Origin: a beta proteobacterium KB13
GTDB lineage: Bacteria > Pseudomonadota > Gammaproteobacteria > Burkholderiales > Methylophilaceae
Direction of reading: 5' to 3'
Assembly (NCBI GenBank): GCA_000156155.1
Contig: DS995299.1
Span: 921,400-985,399 of the forward strand
DNA length: 64,000 nt
Shown here: in pieces, positions 48,124-56,748 of the stretch
Layout of the letters: each line of letters opens with the position of its first letter
Position numbering within the stretch: position 1 is the stretch's first letter
The notes under the pieces: model-generated
Databases searched by the model: none
The model's input: only the letters and a program-made list of their open reading frames with translations
What the model was told of the DNA's origin: nothing
Position numbers and translations under genes: made by a program

Positions 48124-48588
48124 ATGTTTAATATTGTCCTCTATGAGCCAGAAATTCCACCAAATACCGGAAATATTATTAGGCTTTGTTCTAACTCTAA
48201 TTGTAAATTGCACCTCGTTAAACCTCTTGGGTTTGAATTGAGTGAAAAAACTTTGCGTAGAGCTGGTTTAGATTACATAAAACATGAATTATTTGTCATC
48301 TATGAGAACTATTCTGATTTTTTATCAAAAAATAAAAATATCAACTTGTTTGGAATATCAACCAAGGGGAAAAATTATTACCACTCAGTAAGTTTTAAAC
48401 CTGATGATTTCTTTATGTTTGGCCCGGAAACTAGAGGTTTGCCTGATGCTATACGAAATCAAATTGAGCCTAATCATTTACTAAGGGTGCCGATGGCAGA
48501 GAATAGTCGGAGTATTAATTTAGCGAATACAGTGTCTATTATTTTATACGAAGCCTGGAGGCAAAATAATTTCTTAGGGAGTATTTAA
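48124..48588 (+). CDS. trmL: tRNA (cytidine(34)-2'-O)-methyltransferase TrmL
   Basis: This 154-residue SPOUT methyltransferase has the N-terminal VLYEPEIPPNTGNIIRLC, FGPETRGLPD and NSRSINLANTVSIILYEAWRQ, the knot motifs of TrmL. It methylates the wobble ribose of tRNA-Leu. TATAAA lies about ten bases before ATG with no ribosome site, so the leader is a few bases at most. Its stop overlaps the gpsA stop by four bases. Confidence 0.95.
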   Translation: MFNIVLYEPEIPPNTGNIIRLCSNSNCKLHLVKPLGFELSEKTLRRAGLDYIKHELFVIYENYSDFLSKNKNINLFGISTKGKNYYHSVSFKPDDFFMFGPETRGLPDAIRNQIEPNHLLRVPMAENSRSINLANTVSIILYEAWRQNNFLGSI

Positions 48589-49574
48589 TTTTCTGTTGTT
48601 AATGATCGTGACAACAGATTTTTTACTGCGTCTTTAGCAGATATCTCATTAGTTAATACACGATACACTTCACAAGTAATAGGCATATCAATGTTTTCAT
48701 GTTTAATTCTATTAAATACTTCATAACAAGCATTAACACCCTCGGCAACATGACCAAGAGATGAAAGAATTTCATCTAAACTTTTACCTTCCGCCAACCT
48801 AATACCAACCTCACGATTACGTGAGTACTGGCCGGTACATGTAAGCAATAAATCACCAATTCCCGCCAAACCTATAAAGGTTTCTTCAGATGCATTCAAT
48901 GCCTTTCCAAACCGGGTTATTTCAGCTATTCCTCTAGTTATTAAGGCAGCCCGCGCATTATTTCCAAAACCCATACCATCAGATATTCCAGAGGCTATTG
49001 CAATAATATTTTTTAAGGAACCACCAACTGTTACGCCAGCAATGTCATCACTCAGATACACGCGCATGCTGCCATGGTGGAATATTTTTGCTACAGAGTT
49101 AGATAATTCTGGGTTTGTAGTTGCAAGAGTCACTGCCGTAGGAAGATCTCTTACTAATTCAGCTGCGAAGCTTGGTCCAGATAAGACGCCATAAGCAAGT
49201 TCTTTGTTTACAAGATAGTCTTGAATTATTTCATGTGGAAAAAGACTAGAACCAGCCTCAAGTCCCTTGTTAGTCCATATGATAGATTTATTAGGATCAA
49301 TAGTCTGTATTTTTTGAATTATCTCTGCAAAAGCGGAAGTTGGCACCGATGAAATAACTATATCTGATGATAATACTGCCTCATCTAATGTAGATGTTAA
49401 TTCAAGCTGATCGGGGAAAGTAAAATCACCAAGATACTTTGGATTGGAACGGGCTTTTTTCATACCAGAGACGTGGCCAGAGTCTCGGGCCCATAATTTT
49501 ACCGGGAAGGCTTTTGCCGCCTGTATTGCTAAAGCAGTCCCCCATGCGCCTGCACCTAGAACCGCAACCTTCAT
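48585..49574 (-). CDS. gpsA: Glycerol-3-phosphate dehydrogenase (NAD(P)+)
   Basis: This 329-residue protein has the Rossmann motif VLGAGAWGTALA at the start, TNKGLEAGSSLFP, GPSFAAEL and the catalytic KNIIAIASGISDG. It supplies glycerol-3-phosphate for phospholipid synthesis. It starts within the stop of the SH3 gene (TAATG) and belongs to the secB-SH3-gpsA transcript. Confidence 0.96.
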   Translation of the reverse strand: MKVAVLGAGAWGTALAIQAAKAFPVKLWARDSGHVSGMKKARSNPKYLGDFTFPDQLELTSTLDEAVLSSDIVISSVPTSAFAEIIQKIQTIDPNKSIIWTNKGLEAGSSLFPHEIIQDYLVNKELAYGVLSGPSFAAELVRDLPTAVTLATTNPELSNSVAKIFHHGSMRVYLSDDIAGVTVGGSLKNIIAIASGISDGMGFGNNARAALITRGIAEITRFGKALNASEETFIGLAGIGDLLLTCTGQYSRNREVGIRLAEGKSLDEILSSLGHVAEGVNACYEVFNRIKHENIDMPITCEVYRVLTNEISAKDAVKNLLSRSLTTEN

Positions 49575-50026
49575 TATTTAATACCCCACAAATCAGTAGC
49601 TTTAATAAAACCCTCAATGTCCCCCACTTTGGAGTACACTTTTACCCAATCATCAATTTTTTTTGCATCTAAAAGCTCAAGAGTAACGTTCTCATTCACC
49701 TTTGCAAGGATAGGGCTTGCTGATGAAGGTTCTAGGTAAATTGGATTATCGCCCTTTAAATTCAAAACTGTTCTTTTCGATGATAAATCACTCGTTTTTA
49801 TCCAATTGATCAATCCCTCATGATCCTTCACTTTTTTCCATTCTTTTAAGCTGACAATTACCTCAAGCGGATATCCTTTTGTAACAATAAAAGATTTTTT
49901 TGTTGAGCCTGATGGCGCTTCATGAAGAAATGCTTGATCAGCATTCACTGACATAAAATCCGCATAAGCAAAAGAGCTTATGAAACAAAAAAACAAAAGT
50001 GGAAACCACTTTTGTTTTTTAATCAT
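49574..50026 (-). CDS. Secreted bacterial SH3-domain protein
   Basis: This 150-residue protein starts MIKKQKWFPLLFFCF, a signal peptide ending near AYADF, and contains two SH3b-like repeats (about 25-85 and 90-148) with EWKKVKDHEGLINWI and DWVKVYSKVGDIEGFI. Such domains often bind cell wall or envelope proteins; the partner is unknown. The start overlaps the secB stop (ATGATTAA), giving translational coupling. A long perfect hairpin lies inside its first codons. The in-frame extension to 50080 falls inside secB and is not used. Confidence 0.82.
   Translation of the reverse strand: MIKKQKWFPLLFFCFISSFAYADFMSVNADQAFLHEAPSGSTKKSFIVTKGYPLEVIVSLKEWKKVKDHEGLINWIKTSDLSSKRTVLNLKGDNPIYLEPSSASPILAKVNENVTLELLDAKKIDDWVKVYSKVGDIEGFIKATDLWGIK
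49985..50020 (-). terminator. Terminator-like perfect hairpin inside the SH3 gene, after secB
   Basis: Arms 49988-50002 and 50006-50020 are perfect inverted repeats of 15 bases around a three-base loop, with core CAAAAGTGG/CCACTTTTG. On the minus strand a run of seven T follows the stem, so it has the form of an intrinsic terminator. It covers codons 3-13 of the SH3 gene, starting about two bases after the secB stop. It would partly stop RNA after secB and limit SH3-gpsA expression. Confidence 0.65.
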
Positions 50027-50534
50027 TCTTGTTTTGCTCTTGGGCTTGTTGTTGTTTTTGCTGAAGGTATAAATTTTCAAAGTTAATTGGATTCAAGAGA
50101 ACTGGTTGAAATCCTGATTTCGTTACCATGTCAGATACCGCTTCCCTTGCATATGGAAAGAGAATATTTGGGCACGTGATCGCGAGCACCATCTCTAAAC
50201 CCTCTTCAGGGATATTGTTAATTTGGAAAATACCAGACTGAGTTACATCAACGAGAAAGGCCACTTTATCATCTTGTTTTGAAGTTACAGTCACTTGCAG
50301 CGATACATCATAAAAACCATCAGCTAAAGGTTTAGCTGTATTATTCAACTCGATACCAATTTTAGGTGCTTCACGATTCGTAAAAATCTCTGGAGCATTA
50401 GGCACTTCAACTGATGCGTCTTTTAAATATAATTTTTCAATTGCAAATCCTGGTTGTTGTGCCTGTGATGGATCAACACCTTTTGCATTGCTTTTTTTTG
50501 TTTTAGTTGCTTTCTTTTTTTTATCTTCAGCCAT
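50019..50534 (-). CDS. secB: Protein-export chaperone SecB
   Basis: This 171-residue protein has a lysine-rich N-terminal extension (about 1-25), then the SecB core with FAIEKLYLKDASVEVPNAP, PNILFPYAREAVSDMV and the C-terminal PVLLNPINFENLY. It keeps preproteins unfolded for SecA. It lies in the conserved grxC-secB-gpsA order. The N-terminal charged extension is longer than in E. coli. Confidence 0.95.
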   Translation of the reverse strand: MAEDKKKKATKTKKSNAKGVDPSQAQQPGFAIEKLYLKDASVEVPNAPEIFTNREAPKIGIELNNTAKPLADGFYDVSLQVTVTSKQDDKVAFLVDVTQSGIFQINNIPEEGLEMVLAITCPNILFPYAREAVSDMVTKSGFQPVLLNPINFENLYLQQKQQQAQEQNKND

Positions 50535-50565
50535 ATTTATTCCAACTTAATTTTTTAAAAAATGA

Positions 50566-50589
50566 TTTTACACTTATAAATGTGTAAAA
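50566..50589. repeat. Short perfect palindrome between grxC and secB
   Basis: TTTTACAC and GTGTAAAA form a perfect eight-base inverted repeat around an eight-base AT-only loop, 32 bases upstream of the secB start and 8 bases after the grxC stop. It may be an operator or a weak grxC terminator. No T run of note follows on the minus strand. Confidence 0.5.
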
Positions 50590-50596
50590 CATAGTC

Positions 50597-50860
50597 TTAA
50601 ATCTTTGAATCAGAAATCACTTTGTCTAATTCACCGGACTGGTCAAATTTTCGTAAGTCATCAAATCCACCAACATGCTGGTCATTGATAAATATTTGAG
50701 GAACGGTTCTTCTTCCAGTTATTTCTATCATTTGTAATAGATCATCTTCTGATTTATCTATAAAAATTTTTTTAATATTATTTAATCCTTTTTTGTTAAG
50801 CAATTTCTCGGCATTGGTGCAGTAAGGACAAAAATTACTCGTATACATTATTACTTTCAT
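50597..50860 (-). CDS. grxC: Glutaredoxin 3
   Basis: This 87-residue thioredoxin-fold protein has the CPYC active site near residue 12 (SNFCPYCTNAE), the cis-proline region RTVPQIFI and the GGFDDLR glutathione-binding end. It reduces disulfides with glutathione. Position next to secB and opposite gpmI is conserved in proteobacteria. Confidence 0.94.
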   Translation of the reverse strand: MKVIMYTSNFCPYCTNAEKLLNKKGLNNIKKIFIDKSEDDLLQMIEITGRRTVPQIFINDQHVGGFDDLRKFDQSGELDKVISDSKI

Positions 50861-50942
50861 ATCACTTATATGGGTCTTTATTTTAAAAATTCAATACTTT
50901 TCAAAAAACTAATCTTTGATTATATATAGACGATTTTTCAAA

Positions 50943-50951
50943 TGATATAAT
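50943..50951 (+). promoter_or_regulatory. Extended -10 promoter of gpmI (leaderless transcript likely)
   Basis: TG-A-TATAAT is a perfect extended -10 whose end lies seven bases before the gpmI ATG, so RNA should start at or beside the start codon. No ribosome site is present. Confidence 0.55.
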
Positions 50952-50958
50952 TCAAACT

Positions 50959-52488
50959 ATGTCAAAGAAAACAATCACCTTATTAATCCTTGATGGATTT
51001 GGTCACTCCTCTAACCATGACCATAATGCCATTTCTCATGCAACAACTCCTAATCTTGATTTTTTAAAATCGAATTATCCAAACGGCCTTATTAATGCTT
51101 CAGAAAATCATGTAGGCTTACCAGATGGTCAAATGGGAAATTCTGAGGTTGGTCATATTAATATTGGAGCTGGTCGTGTAGTTTATCAGGACATCCAGAA
51201 AATAAATAACTCCATCAGAAACAATGATTTACAGAATAATGCAGTCCTTAGAAATAGCTTCAATGAGCTTAAGAAGAATCAAGGTAGATTGCATTTGCTT
51301 GGATTGCTTTCTGATGGTGGTGTCCATAGTCATTACGATCACTTTGAAGCTTTTCTGAAGATTGCAAAAGATAATGGCATACAGAATACCTTCGTTCATG
51401 CATTCCTAGATGGACGAGACACCCCTCCTAAGAGTGCTAAGAAATATCTAGATAAATTAGATACATGGATATCATCAAACGGTTATGGCGTCATTGGATC
51501 TATAAGTGGTCGATTCTATGCAATGGATCGGGACAATAGATGGGATAGAGTTAAACTTACTTACGACATGCTTACAGAAGGAAAAACTGATCATGTTTAT
51601 CAAAACATTATCGAAGCTTTAGACTCTGCATACCATAGAGGAGAAACAGATGAGTTTGTCTTACCCTCGTTAATAGATTCTAAAAGCATAATTCAAGAAA
51701 ACGACATGGTGGTCTTTCTTAATTTCCGATCTGATCGTGGCAGGGAGTTAACTCGTGCCTTTAAAGATAAAAGTTTTACCGAATTTGAAAGATCAACCAA
51801 ATTAACCACCCTCAATTATTTAACCATGACCTGCTATGATCAGTCATTTGAAAATATTTCGGTGTTATTTCCCCCAGAAAAACTTACAAATACACTCGGT
51901 TCATATTTAGCTGACAAGGGTTTAACTCAGCTTCGAATCGCTGAAACAGAAAAATATCCTCATGTGACATTCTTTTTTAACGGCGGGGAAGAAGCCAAAT
52001 TTAAAAATGAAGATCGGATTCTCATTCCATCTCCTGATGTTAGAACCTATGATTTAAAACCTGAAATGAGTGTCTACGAGGTTTCTGAGAGATTAATTGA
52101 ATCTATCAATTCAAAAAAATATGATGTCATCATATGTAACTTTGCCAATGGCGATATGGTGGGTCATACAGGTAATATGGAGGCAGCAAAAAAAGCTGTC
52201 GAAGCCATGGATAAATGTATTGGTGATATTATCTCAGCAACAGAAAATATATCTGGCTCCTTAATAATTACAGCTGATCATGGTAATGCTGAATTGATGC
52301 TTGATGTTGAAAATAATCAAGTCCACACACAACATACAACAAACCTAGTTCCATTCATTGTCATGGACAACCGAGCAAAAAAAGTTTCTGATAGTGGTAG
52401 CTTATCTGATATCGCTCCAACAATACTTGCCATGATGGATATAGAAGTACCTAACGAAATGACAGGAAAAAATTTAGTCACCTTTTGA
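50959..52488 (+). CDS. gpmI: 2,3-bisphosphoglycerate-independent phosphoglycerate mutase
   Basis: This 509-residue alkaline-phosphatase superfamily enzyme has LLILDGFGHSS at the start, the catalytic serine in GQMGNSEVGHINIGAG near 63, DGRDTPP and the metal-site ADHGNAE near 440. It interconverts 3- and 2-phosphoglycerate using manganese. No ribosome site precedes it and a perfect extended -10 ends seven bases before the ATG. Its TGA overlaps the envC ATG by one base. Confidence 0.96.
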   Translation: MSKKTITLLILDGFGHSSNHDHNAISHATTPNLDFLKSNYPNGLINASENHVGLPDGQMGNSEVGHINIGAGRVVYQDIQKINNSIRNNDLQNNAVLRNSFNELKKNQGRLHLLGLLSDGGVHSHYDHFEAFLKIAKDNGIQNTFVHAFLDGRDTPPKSAKKYLDKLDTWISSNGYGVIGSISGRFYAMDRDNRWDRVKLTYDMLTEGKTDHVYQNIIEALDSAYHRGETDEFVLPSLIDSKSIIQENDMVVFLNFRSDRGRELTRAFKDKSFTEFERSTKLTTLNYLTMTCYDQSFENISVLFPPEKLTNTLGSYLADKGLTQLRIAETEKYPHVTFFFNGGEEAKFKNEDRILIPSPDVRTYDLKPEMSVYEVSERLIESINSKKYDVIICNFANGDMVGHTGNMEAAKKAVEAMDKCIGDIISATENISGSLIITADHGNAELMLDVENNQVHTQHTTNLVPFIVMDNRAKKVSDSGSLSDIAPTILAMMDIEVPNEMTGKNLVTF

Positions 52489-53675
52489 TGAAAAAAATTT
52501 TTATTACCCTTTTTCTTCTTTTTTATTTATCCCCTGCTACAAGTGGTATCGATGAAAGTACAAAAGACCTTGATAGTGTAAAGAAACAAATCAAGGATAT
52601 AGATAAAGAAATCAAAAAAAATAAGGATAAGAAGAAGAGCATTGACAATGAGTTAAAACAGCAAGAGAAAAAAATAAGTAAAACGCGAAAAGAAATTCAC
52701 AGCATCAATAAAAAATCAAAACAAAATCAAAAAAAATTAAAACAACTTAATCAAGATCAAAAAAAGCTTGAACAGGAAATTAGTAAAAAAAAGATCTACC
52801 TATCAGCCCTCTTTTTGGATATCCATAAAAAAGGTGACTCTTCATACTTAAAGTCCATCATTGATGGGGACAACCCCAGTGATATTTTGCGAGACCAAAA
52901 ATTAAAATCCTATTTTACTAACGCTCAATTTGAATTAATCAATCAATTACAGACAGACAAAAAAAAACTGATTGATACCAAGAAAATTATTAATAAAACC
53001 ATAGCTAAGATTGATCGCCAAAAAAAGGATAAAAATAAAATAAAGAAACAATTAGAATCTGAAAAAAGTAATAAAAAACAATTACTTGTGAGTGTAGCCA
53101 AAGAGATAAAAAACAAAGAACAAGCGAAGAAAAAATTAATTGAAGATGAAAAAAAATTAAAATCCATCATTGATGAGTTGGTTAAAAAAGCAGTAAAAGA
53201 GGAAGAAAAGGAAGAGTTAAGAAAAAAAGAAACAAAAAAAACAAAATCAACTGAAAAAGTTGTGCCATACAAAGGTGGCTCTTTTGCCAAGCTAAAAGGG
53301 AAGTTGACACTTCCTCTTAAAGGAAAAATTAGATATAAGTTTGGAACAAAAAGAAAAGATACTGGGGTTAAATGGAAGGGCATCTTTATTGAAGGCAAGG
53401 AAGGTCAAGATGTTAAATCAGTTGCTCATGGCAAAGTCGCTTATGCAGATTGGTTGAGAGGTTTTGGTAACCTCATCATCATTGACCATGGTCAAGGGTT
53501 TATGAGTCTATATGGTTATAATGAATCGGTTTTATTAAATGTAAATGATGAAGTTAAAGAAGGTGACATTATTGCTACAGTTGGAAATACTGGAGGTCTA
53601 GGAATAAATGGTTTATATTTTGAACTCCGTAAAAATAGTAAACCATTTAACCCATTAGGTTGGACAAAAAAATAA
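52488..53675 (+). CDS. envC: EnvC-like murein hydrolase activator
   Basis: This 395-residue periplasmic protein has a signal peptide (about 1-20), a long lysine-rich coiled coil (about 25-240) and a C-terminal LytM (peptidase M23) fold. In the LytM domain the zinc ligands are lost: the usual HxH near the end reads LYFELR, as in EnvC, so it should activate amidases for septal wall cleavage and not cut itself. It follows gpmI with a one-base overlap; ctpA, often next, is absent and the convergent yjbQ begins two bases on. Confidence 0.88.
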   Translation: MKKIFITLFLLFYLSPATSGIDESTKDLDSVKKQIKDIDKEIKKNKDKKKSIDNELKQQEKKISKTRKEIHSINKKSKQNQKKLKQLNQDQKKLEQEISKKKIYLSALFLDIHKKGDSSYLKSIIDGDNPSDILRDQKLKSYFTNAQFELINQLQTDKKKLIDTKKIINKTIAKIDRQKKDKNKIKKQLESEKSNKKQLLVSVAKEIKNKEQAKKKLIEDEKKLKSIIDELVKKAVKEEEKEELRKKETKKTKSTEKVVPYKGGSFAKLKGKLTLPLKGKIRYKFGTKRKDTGVKWKGIFIEGKEGQDVKSVAHGKVAYADWLRGFGNLIIIDHGQGFMSLYGYNESVLLNVNDEVKEGDIIATVGNTGGLGINGLYFELRKNSKPFNPLGWTKK

Positions 53676-53677
53676 CA

Positions 53678-54097
53678 TCATTCACCGATAATATGGGTAG
53701 CAATAGATCGATTATGAGCTGAAAATCGATGCTCATACAAGAAAATTCCTTGCCATTGACCAATTTGTAAGACACTATTTTTAATAGGAATTGATAGATG
53801 CGTCTGCGTCAATGCTGTTCTAATGTGTGCTGGCATGTCATCAGCACCTTCCATCGTATGAATAAAGTCCGAAGAGCCATCCGGCACTAATTTTGAAAAA
53901 AATGTTTCCATGTCAACTAATACATCTGGATCATAATTTTCATTAATTAGCAGACTAGCGGATGTATGTTTGATATATGCAGTAAACAAGCCATTATCAA
54001 TTGCAGAATTTCCTACAATTTTTTTAATATCGGCGGTAATGTCATAAAAACCGCGACCTCTAGTAGTTGTTATTTTAATATCGTCAAACTTTTGCAT
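53678..54097 (-). CDS. yjbQ: YjbQ/UPF0047 family protein
   Basis: This 139-residue protein has the family motif [19 protein letters not shown] near residue 43, [15 protein letters not shown] and C-terminal [12 protein letters not shown]. The family has thiamine phosphate synthase-like side activity in some members, but its true role is unclear. It starts inside the end of clpB (14-base overlap) and ends two bases from envC on the other strand. Confidence 0.9.
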   Translation of the reverse strand: MQKFDDIKITTTRGRGFYDITADIKKIVGNSAIDNGLFTAYIKHTSASLLINENYDPDVLVDMETFFSKLVPDGSSDFIHTMEGADDMPAHIRTALTQTHLSIPIKNSVLQIGQWQGIFLYEHRFSAHNRSIATHIIGE

Positions 54098-56675
54098 GAT
54101 CTAATTTATTAAATAAAAATCTATCATTATTAAAATCAATTTCTAGAACATCTTTATCTAGAAATTTACCAGATAAAATTTCTGTTGAGAGTTTATTTTC
54201 AATTTCATTTTGAATCGCTCTCTTTAGCGGCCTTGCTCCATAAATAGGATCAAAACCTGCCTTCCCAATTTCAAATATTGCTCTGTCTGTCACCTTTGCT
54301 TGTATTCCAATTTTTTTAAGCTTAAGTAATAAATTTTCTAATTGATTTTTTGTTATATCATGTAAATGTCTTTCACCTAGTCCATGGAAAACAACAACAT
54401 CATCTATTCTATTGATAAATTCTGGTTTGAAATAATTTTTCACCTCTGCCATGACTGAAATTTTTATTACCTGATAATCATCTTGGGTCATTTTTTGAAT
54501 TAGGTTAGACCCTAAGTTAGAAGTCATAATAATGACCGTATTTTTAAAATCGACAGTTTTACCCTTGCCGTCAGTAAGTCTACCTTCATCTAAGACCTGA
54601 AGAAGTACGTTAAAGACATCAGGATGAGCTTTTTCAATCTCATCAAGCAATATCACACTATATGGCTTTCTTCTGACTGCTTCAGTTAAATAGCCGCCCT
54701 CTTCATAACCAACGTAACCAGGAGGAGCGCCAATAAGTCTAGCAACAGAATGCTTTTCCATAAATTCAGACATATCAATGCGAATTAGATGCTCTTCACT
54801 ATCAAACAGAAAGCTAGCCAATGATTTTGACAGCTCGGTCTTACCCACCCCGGTTGGTCCTAAAAATAAAAACGATCCGTATGGCCTTCCCTCGTCACTC
54901 AATCCTGACCTTGATCGTCTTATGGCATTTGAGATTGATTTAACTGCCTCATCTTGACCCACAACACGCTGATGCAAAACAGACTCCATATTAATTAATT
55001 TTTCTTTCTCACCTTGCATCATTTTTGCGACTGGAATTCCGGTTGCTCTTGAAACAACTTCTGCAATTTCATCAGCCCCGACTTCAGTTCGCAGCATTTT
55101 ATTTTGTGATGCAGGTTTTGTTACATCAGCCTTTTTTAATTGTTCTTCAAGTTGAGGAATTTCACCATACTGAAGTTCGGATACCCTCTGCCAATTACCT
55201 TTCCTTTTTTCTTCTTCCATAGAAATTTTTAGAGATTCTAATTTCTCTTTTATACCTTTTGCTCCAATTAAAGTGGCTTTTTCTGACTTCCAAATCTCCT
55301 CTAAGTCAGCAAATTCTTTTTCAATTTTTTTAATTTCAGATTCAATAATCTCAAATCTTTCTTTTGAGGCAGCATCTTTATCTTTTTTTACTGCTTCTCG
55401 CTCAATCTTAAGTTGAACCAGCCTTCTTTCTAATTTATCAAGCTGCTCAGGTTTTGAATCAATTTCAATTTTTATTCTTGATGCAGCCTCATCAATGAGA
55501 TCAATCGCCTTGTCCGGAAGAAATCTATCTGTGATATATCGATTAGATAATTCAGCTGCAGCAACAATTGCTGGATCTGTAATCTCCACATTGTGATGTA
55601 ACTCATACTTTTCTTGCAATCCTCTTAAGATGGCAATGGTTGCTTCCACATTAGGCTCATCTATCATGACTTTTTGAAAACGACGTTCTAATGCAGCATC
55701 TTTTTCTACATACATTCGATATTCATTCAGCGTGGTTGCCCCGACACAATGTAATTCACCCCGTGCTAAAGCAGGCTTAAGCATATTGCCAGCGTCCATA
55801 GCCCCTTCAGTTTTGCCGGCTCCAACCATGGTGTGAATTTCATCGATAAATAAGATAATGTTTCCTTGGCTAGCGTTAATCTCTTTTAATACAGCCTTCA
55901 ATCGTTCCTCAAAATCACCTCTGTATTTTGCGCCTGCCAATAATGACGCCATATCCAGTGACAATACCTGTTTATTCTTTAATGAATCTGGTACCTCCTG
56001 ATTCACTATTCTTTGTGCAAGACCTTCAATGATTGCTGTTTTACCAACCCCAGGCTCCCCAATTAATACTGGGTTATTTTTACTTCGGCGTTGCAAAACT
56101 TGAATTGTTCTTCGAATTTCATCATCTCGACCAATTACTGGATCCAGCTTACCATCCCTTGCTAAATAGGTTAGATCAATCGTATATTTTTGCAAAGATT
56201 GGCGATGATTTTCTGCATCTGGAGTTTTGATATTTTCTTCATTCCTTGCGTTCATAACAATCTCCTTTAACTTATTAAAATTCATTCTATGTTCAATTAG
56301 GATTTCTTTGAGACCACTTTTATCAGCCTCAAGACTCAAAAGAAATAAATCCGTCGACATGTATTCATCTTTCAACTCAAAGGCTTTTTTTTCAACCCAA
56401 TTAAGGAGAGAATTTAATTGTCTCGAAATAGTCGGCTCATTATCATTAGATTGCGATTGTGGAAAATTTTTAATCAGCTGCTCAATGGAGTTATAGGCTG
56501 TATTTTTCATTCCTGATAAACGGAGATAGTCCTGAATATCATCATTGTTGGAAGATGAAATCAATGCCTTTAATAGGTGAGCTGGTTCAATCTGAGCATG
56601 ATTAGAGACATTTGCCAAGGACTGAGCCTCAGCAATAGCCTGTTGAAACTTGGTGGTTAATTTATCAAATCTCAT
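54084..56675 (-). CDS. clpB: ATP-dependent disaggregase ClpB
   Basis: This 863-residue protein has an N-terminal Clp repeat domain (about 1-150), a first AAA+ domain with [10 protein letters not shown] near 205, a middle coiled-coil domain near 400-530 that includes [19 protein letters not shown], and a second AAA+ domain with [10 protein letters not shown] near 605. It rescues aggregated proteins with DnaK. A sigma-32-like promoter and a perfect dyad precede it. yjbQ is the next gene. Confidence 0.97.
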   Translation of the reverse strand: MRFDKLTTKFQQAIAEAQSLANVSNHAQIEPAHLLKALISSSNNDDIQDYLRLSGMKNTAYNSIEQLIKNFPQSQSNDNEPTISRQLNSLLNWVEKKAFELKDEYMSTDLFLLSLEADKSGLKEILIEHRMNFNKLKEIVMNARNEENIKTPDAENHRQSLQKYTIDLTYLARDGKLDPVIGRDDEIRRTIQVLQRRSKNNPVLIGEPGVGKTAIIEGLAQRIVNQEVPDSLKNKQVLSLDMASLLAGAKYRGDFEERLKAVLKEINASQGNIILFIDEIHTMVGAGKTEGAMDAGNMLKPALARGELHCVGATTLNEYRMYVEKDAALERRFQKVMIDEPNVEATIAILRGLQEKYELHHNVEITDPAIVAAAELSNRYITDRFLPDKAIDLIDEAASRIKIEIDSKPEQLDKLERRLVQLKIEREAVKKDKDAASKERFEIIESEIKKIEKEFADLEEIWKSEKATLIGAKGIKEKLESLKISMEEEKRKGNWQRVSELQYGEIPQLEEQLKKADVTKPASQNKMLRTEVGADEIAEVVSRATGIPVAKMMQGEKEKLINMESVLHQRVVGQDEAVKSISNAIRRSRSGLSDEGRPYGSFLFLGPTGVGKTELSKSLASFLFDSEEHLIRIDMSEFMEKHSVARLIGAPPGYVGYEEGGYLTEAVRRKPYSVILLDEIEKAHPDVFNVLLQVLDEGRLTDGKGKTVDFKNTVIIMTSNLGSNLIQKMTQDDYQVIKISVMAEVKNYFKPEFINRIDDVVVFHGLGERHLHDITKNQLENLLLKLKKIGIQAKVTDRAIFEIGKAGFDPIYGARPLKRAIQNEIENKLSTEILSGKFLDKDVLEIDFNNDRFLFNKLDHAKV

Positions 56676-56685
56676 TTTTCATTTT

Positions 56686-56739
56686 CCATATAAGAATTGT
56701 TCATATTTCTTATATGGTGATGAAATTTATTTTTTCAAA
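56686..56739 (-). promoter_or_regulatory. Sigma-32-like clpB promoter with an 11-base perfect dyad
   Basis: On the minus strand TTTGAAA (56739-56733) is followed after 13 bases by CACCATATA (56719-56711), close to the heat-shock sigma pattern CTTGAAA and CCCCATNT. Superimposed on the -10 is a perfect inverted repeat, TTCTTATATGG at 56707-56717 and CCATATAAGAA at 56686-56696, with a ten-base spacer. Predicted RNA start is about 56704, 29 bases before the ATG. Confidence 0.5.
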
Positions 56740-56748
56740 TTTTTTTCG

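Noticed and set aside
52943-53398. 151-codon open frame antisense to envC
   Set aside because: It is the phenylalanine/serine-rich mirror of a lysine-rich coiled coil in AT-rich DNA, with no ribosome site or family features.
56676-56748. CIRCE element before clpB
   Set aside because: The dyad sequence TTCTTATATGG does not match the TTAGCACTC half-site; only its two-arm geometry is similar.
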